Source: a virus. From it: a stretch of DNA of 30,043 nucleotides. The stretch is from IMG/VR virus record IMGVR_UViG_3300038436_000113, positions 1-30,043 of that record. The stretch is one strand, 5' to 3'. Every line of letters starts with the position of its first letter. Positions within the stretch are counted from its first letter, which is position 1. A program made the translations under genes and the position numbers. The notes beneath the pieces are model-generated. The model was not told the origin of the DNA and did not search any database. It saw only the letters and a program-made list of their open reading frames with translations. Of the stretch, positions 30,011 to 30,043 are shown in pieces.

Positions 30011-30043
30011 ATTATAACACAGGTTTGTATAGACAGTTGTCTA
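30011..30043 (-). promoter_or_regulatory. Extended -10 promoter with a palindromic operator-like site
   Basis: The minus strand has a perfect TATAAT (30011-30016) with an extended TGT just upstream, and no good -35. At the -35 position lies the inverted repeat TAGACA-GT-TGTCTA (30030-30043), touching the window edge. An inverted repeat in place of a -35 suggests a regulated promoter, repressed or activated by a dimeric protein, for the packaging and head genes. Confidence 0.55.

Overview
The window is the late (virion) region of a tailed phage, most likely a prophage or temperate phage of a Gram-positive anaerobe. Strong AGGAGG-type ribosome binding sites, a mid-40s GC content by eye, and a siphovirus tail joined to Mu-type head genes suggest a Clostridia/Peptococcaceae-like host. 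That host assignment is inference. Nearly every gene lies on the minus strand and is tightly packed, with many ATGA or TAATG overlaps, so the operon reads from right (30 kb) to left.

Right edge to about 18.5 kb is packaging, head and connector. An extended -10 promoter with a palindrome and a terminator-like hairpin precede the genes for small terminase, large terminase, portal, and a MuF head protein with a C-terminal nuclease-toxin-like domain. A candidate immunity gene and a small Cys protein follow. Next come a plus-strand mini-gene with a terminator, a Mu gpI-like protease with an internal start for a separate scaffold, a decoration protein with an inserted domain, an E-type major capsid protein, gp36-like and gpG-like head-tail proteins, a tail terminator, the tail tube, a beta-sandwich protein, and the tail chaperones G and GT. 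GT is made by a -1 frameshift at A AAT TTT.

From 18.5 to 7.7 kb is the tail. A plus-strand membrane moron interrupts the operon just before the tape measure gene. The tape measure is followed by two small tail proteins, a subtilisin-tail fusion of about 1,014 residues, and several accessory or fibre proteins including a Cys-rich beta-helix. The fusion looks like a proteinase-K-type protease inserted into a tail protein that is otherwise recognisable in two halves.

From 7.7 to 6.3 kb is a lysis cassette: a BhlA-like holin candidate, a mini zinc-ribbon protein, an N-acetylmuramoyl-L-alanine amidase, and two small genes. The last of these, a small membrane protein, is cut off by a junction at about 6.33 kb.

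From 6.3 kb to the left edge is a second tail-fibre and lysis module. It holds a 5'-truncated tail/hub-like protein, structural proteins, a fibre protein with about sixteen degenerate 20-residue repeats, an XhlA-like protein, a small membrane protein, a coiled-coil protein and an edge-cut zinc-ribbon protein. The layout suggests two phage late modules fused by deletion or recombination.

No tRNA, rRNA, CRISPR array, insertion sequence, integrase or attachment site was seen.
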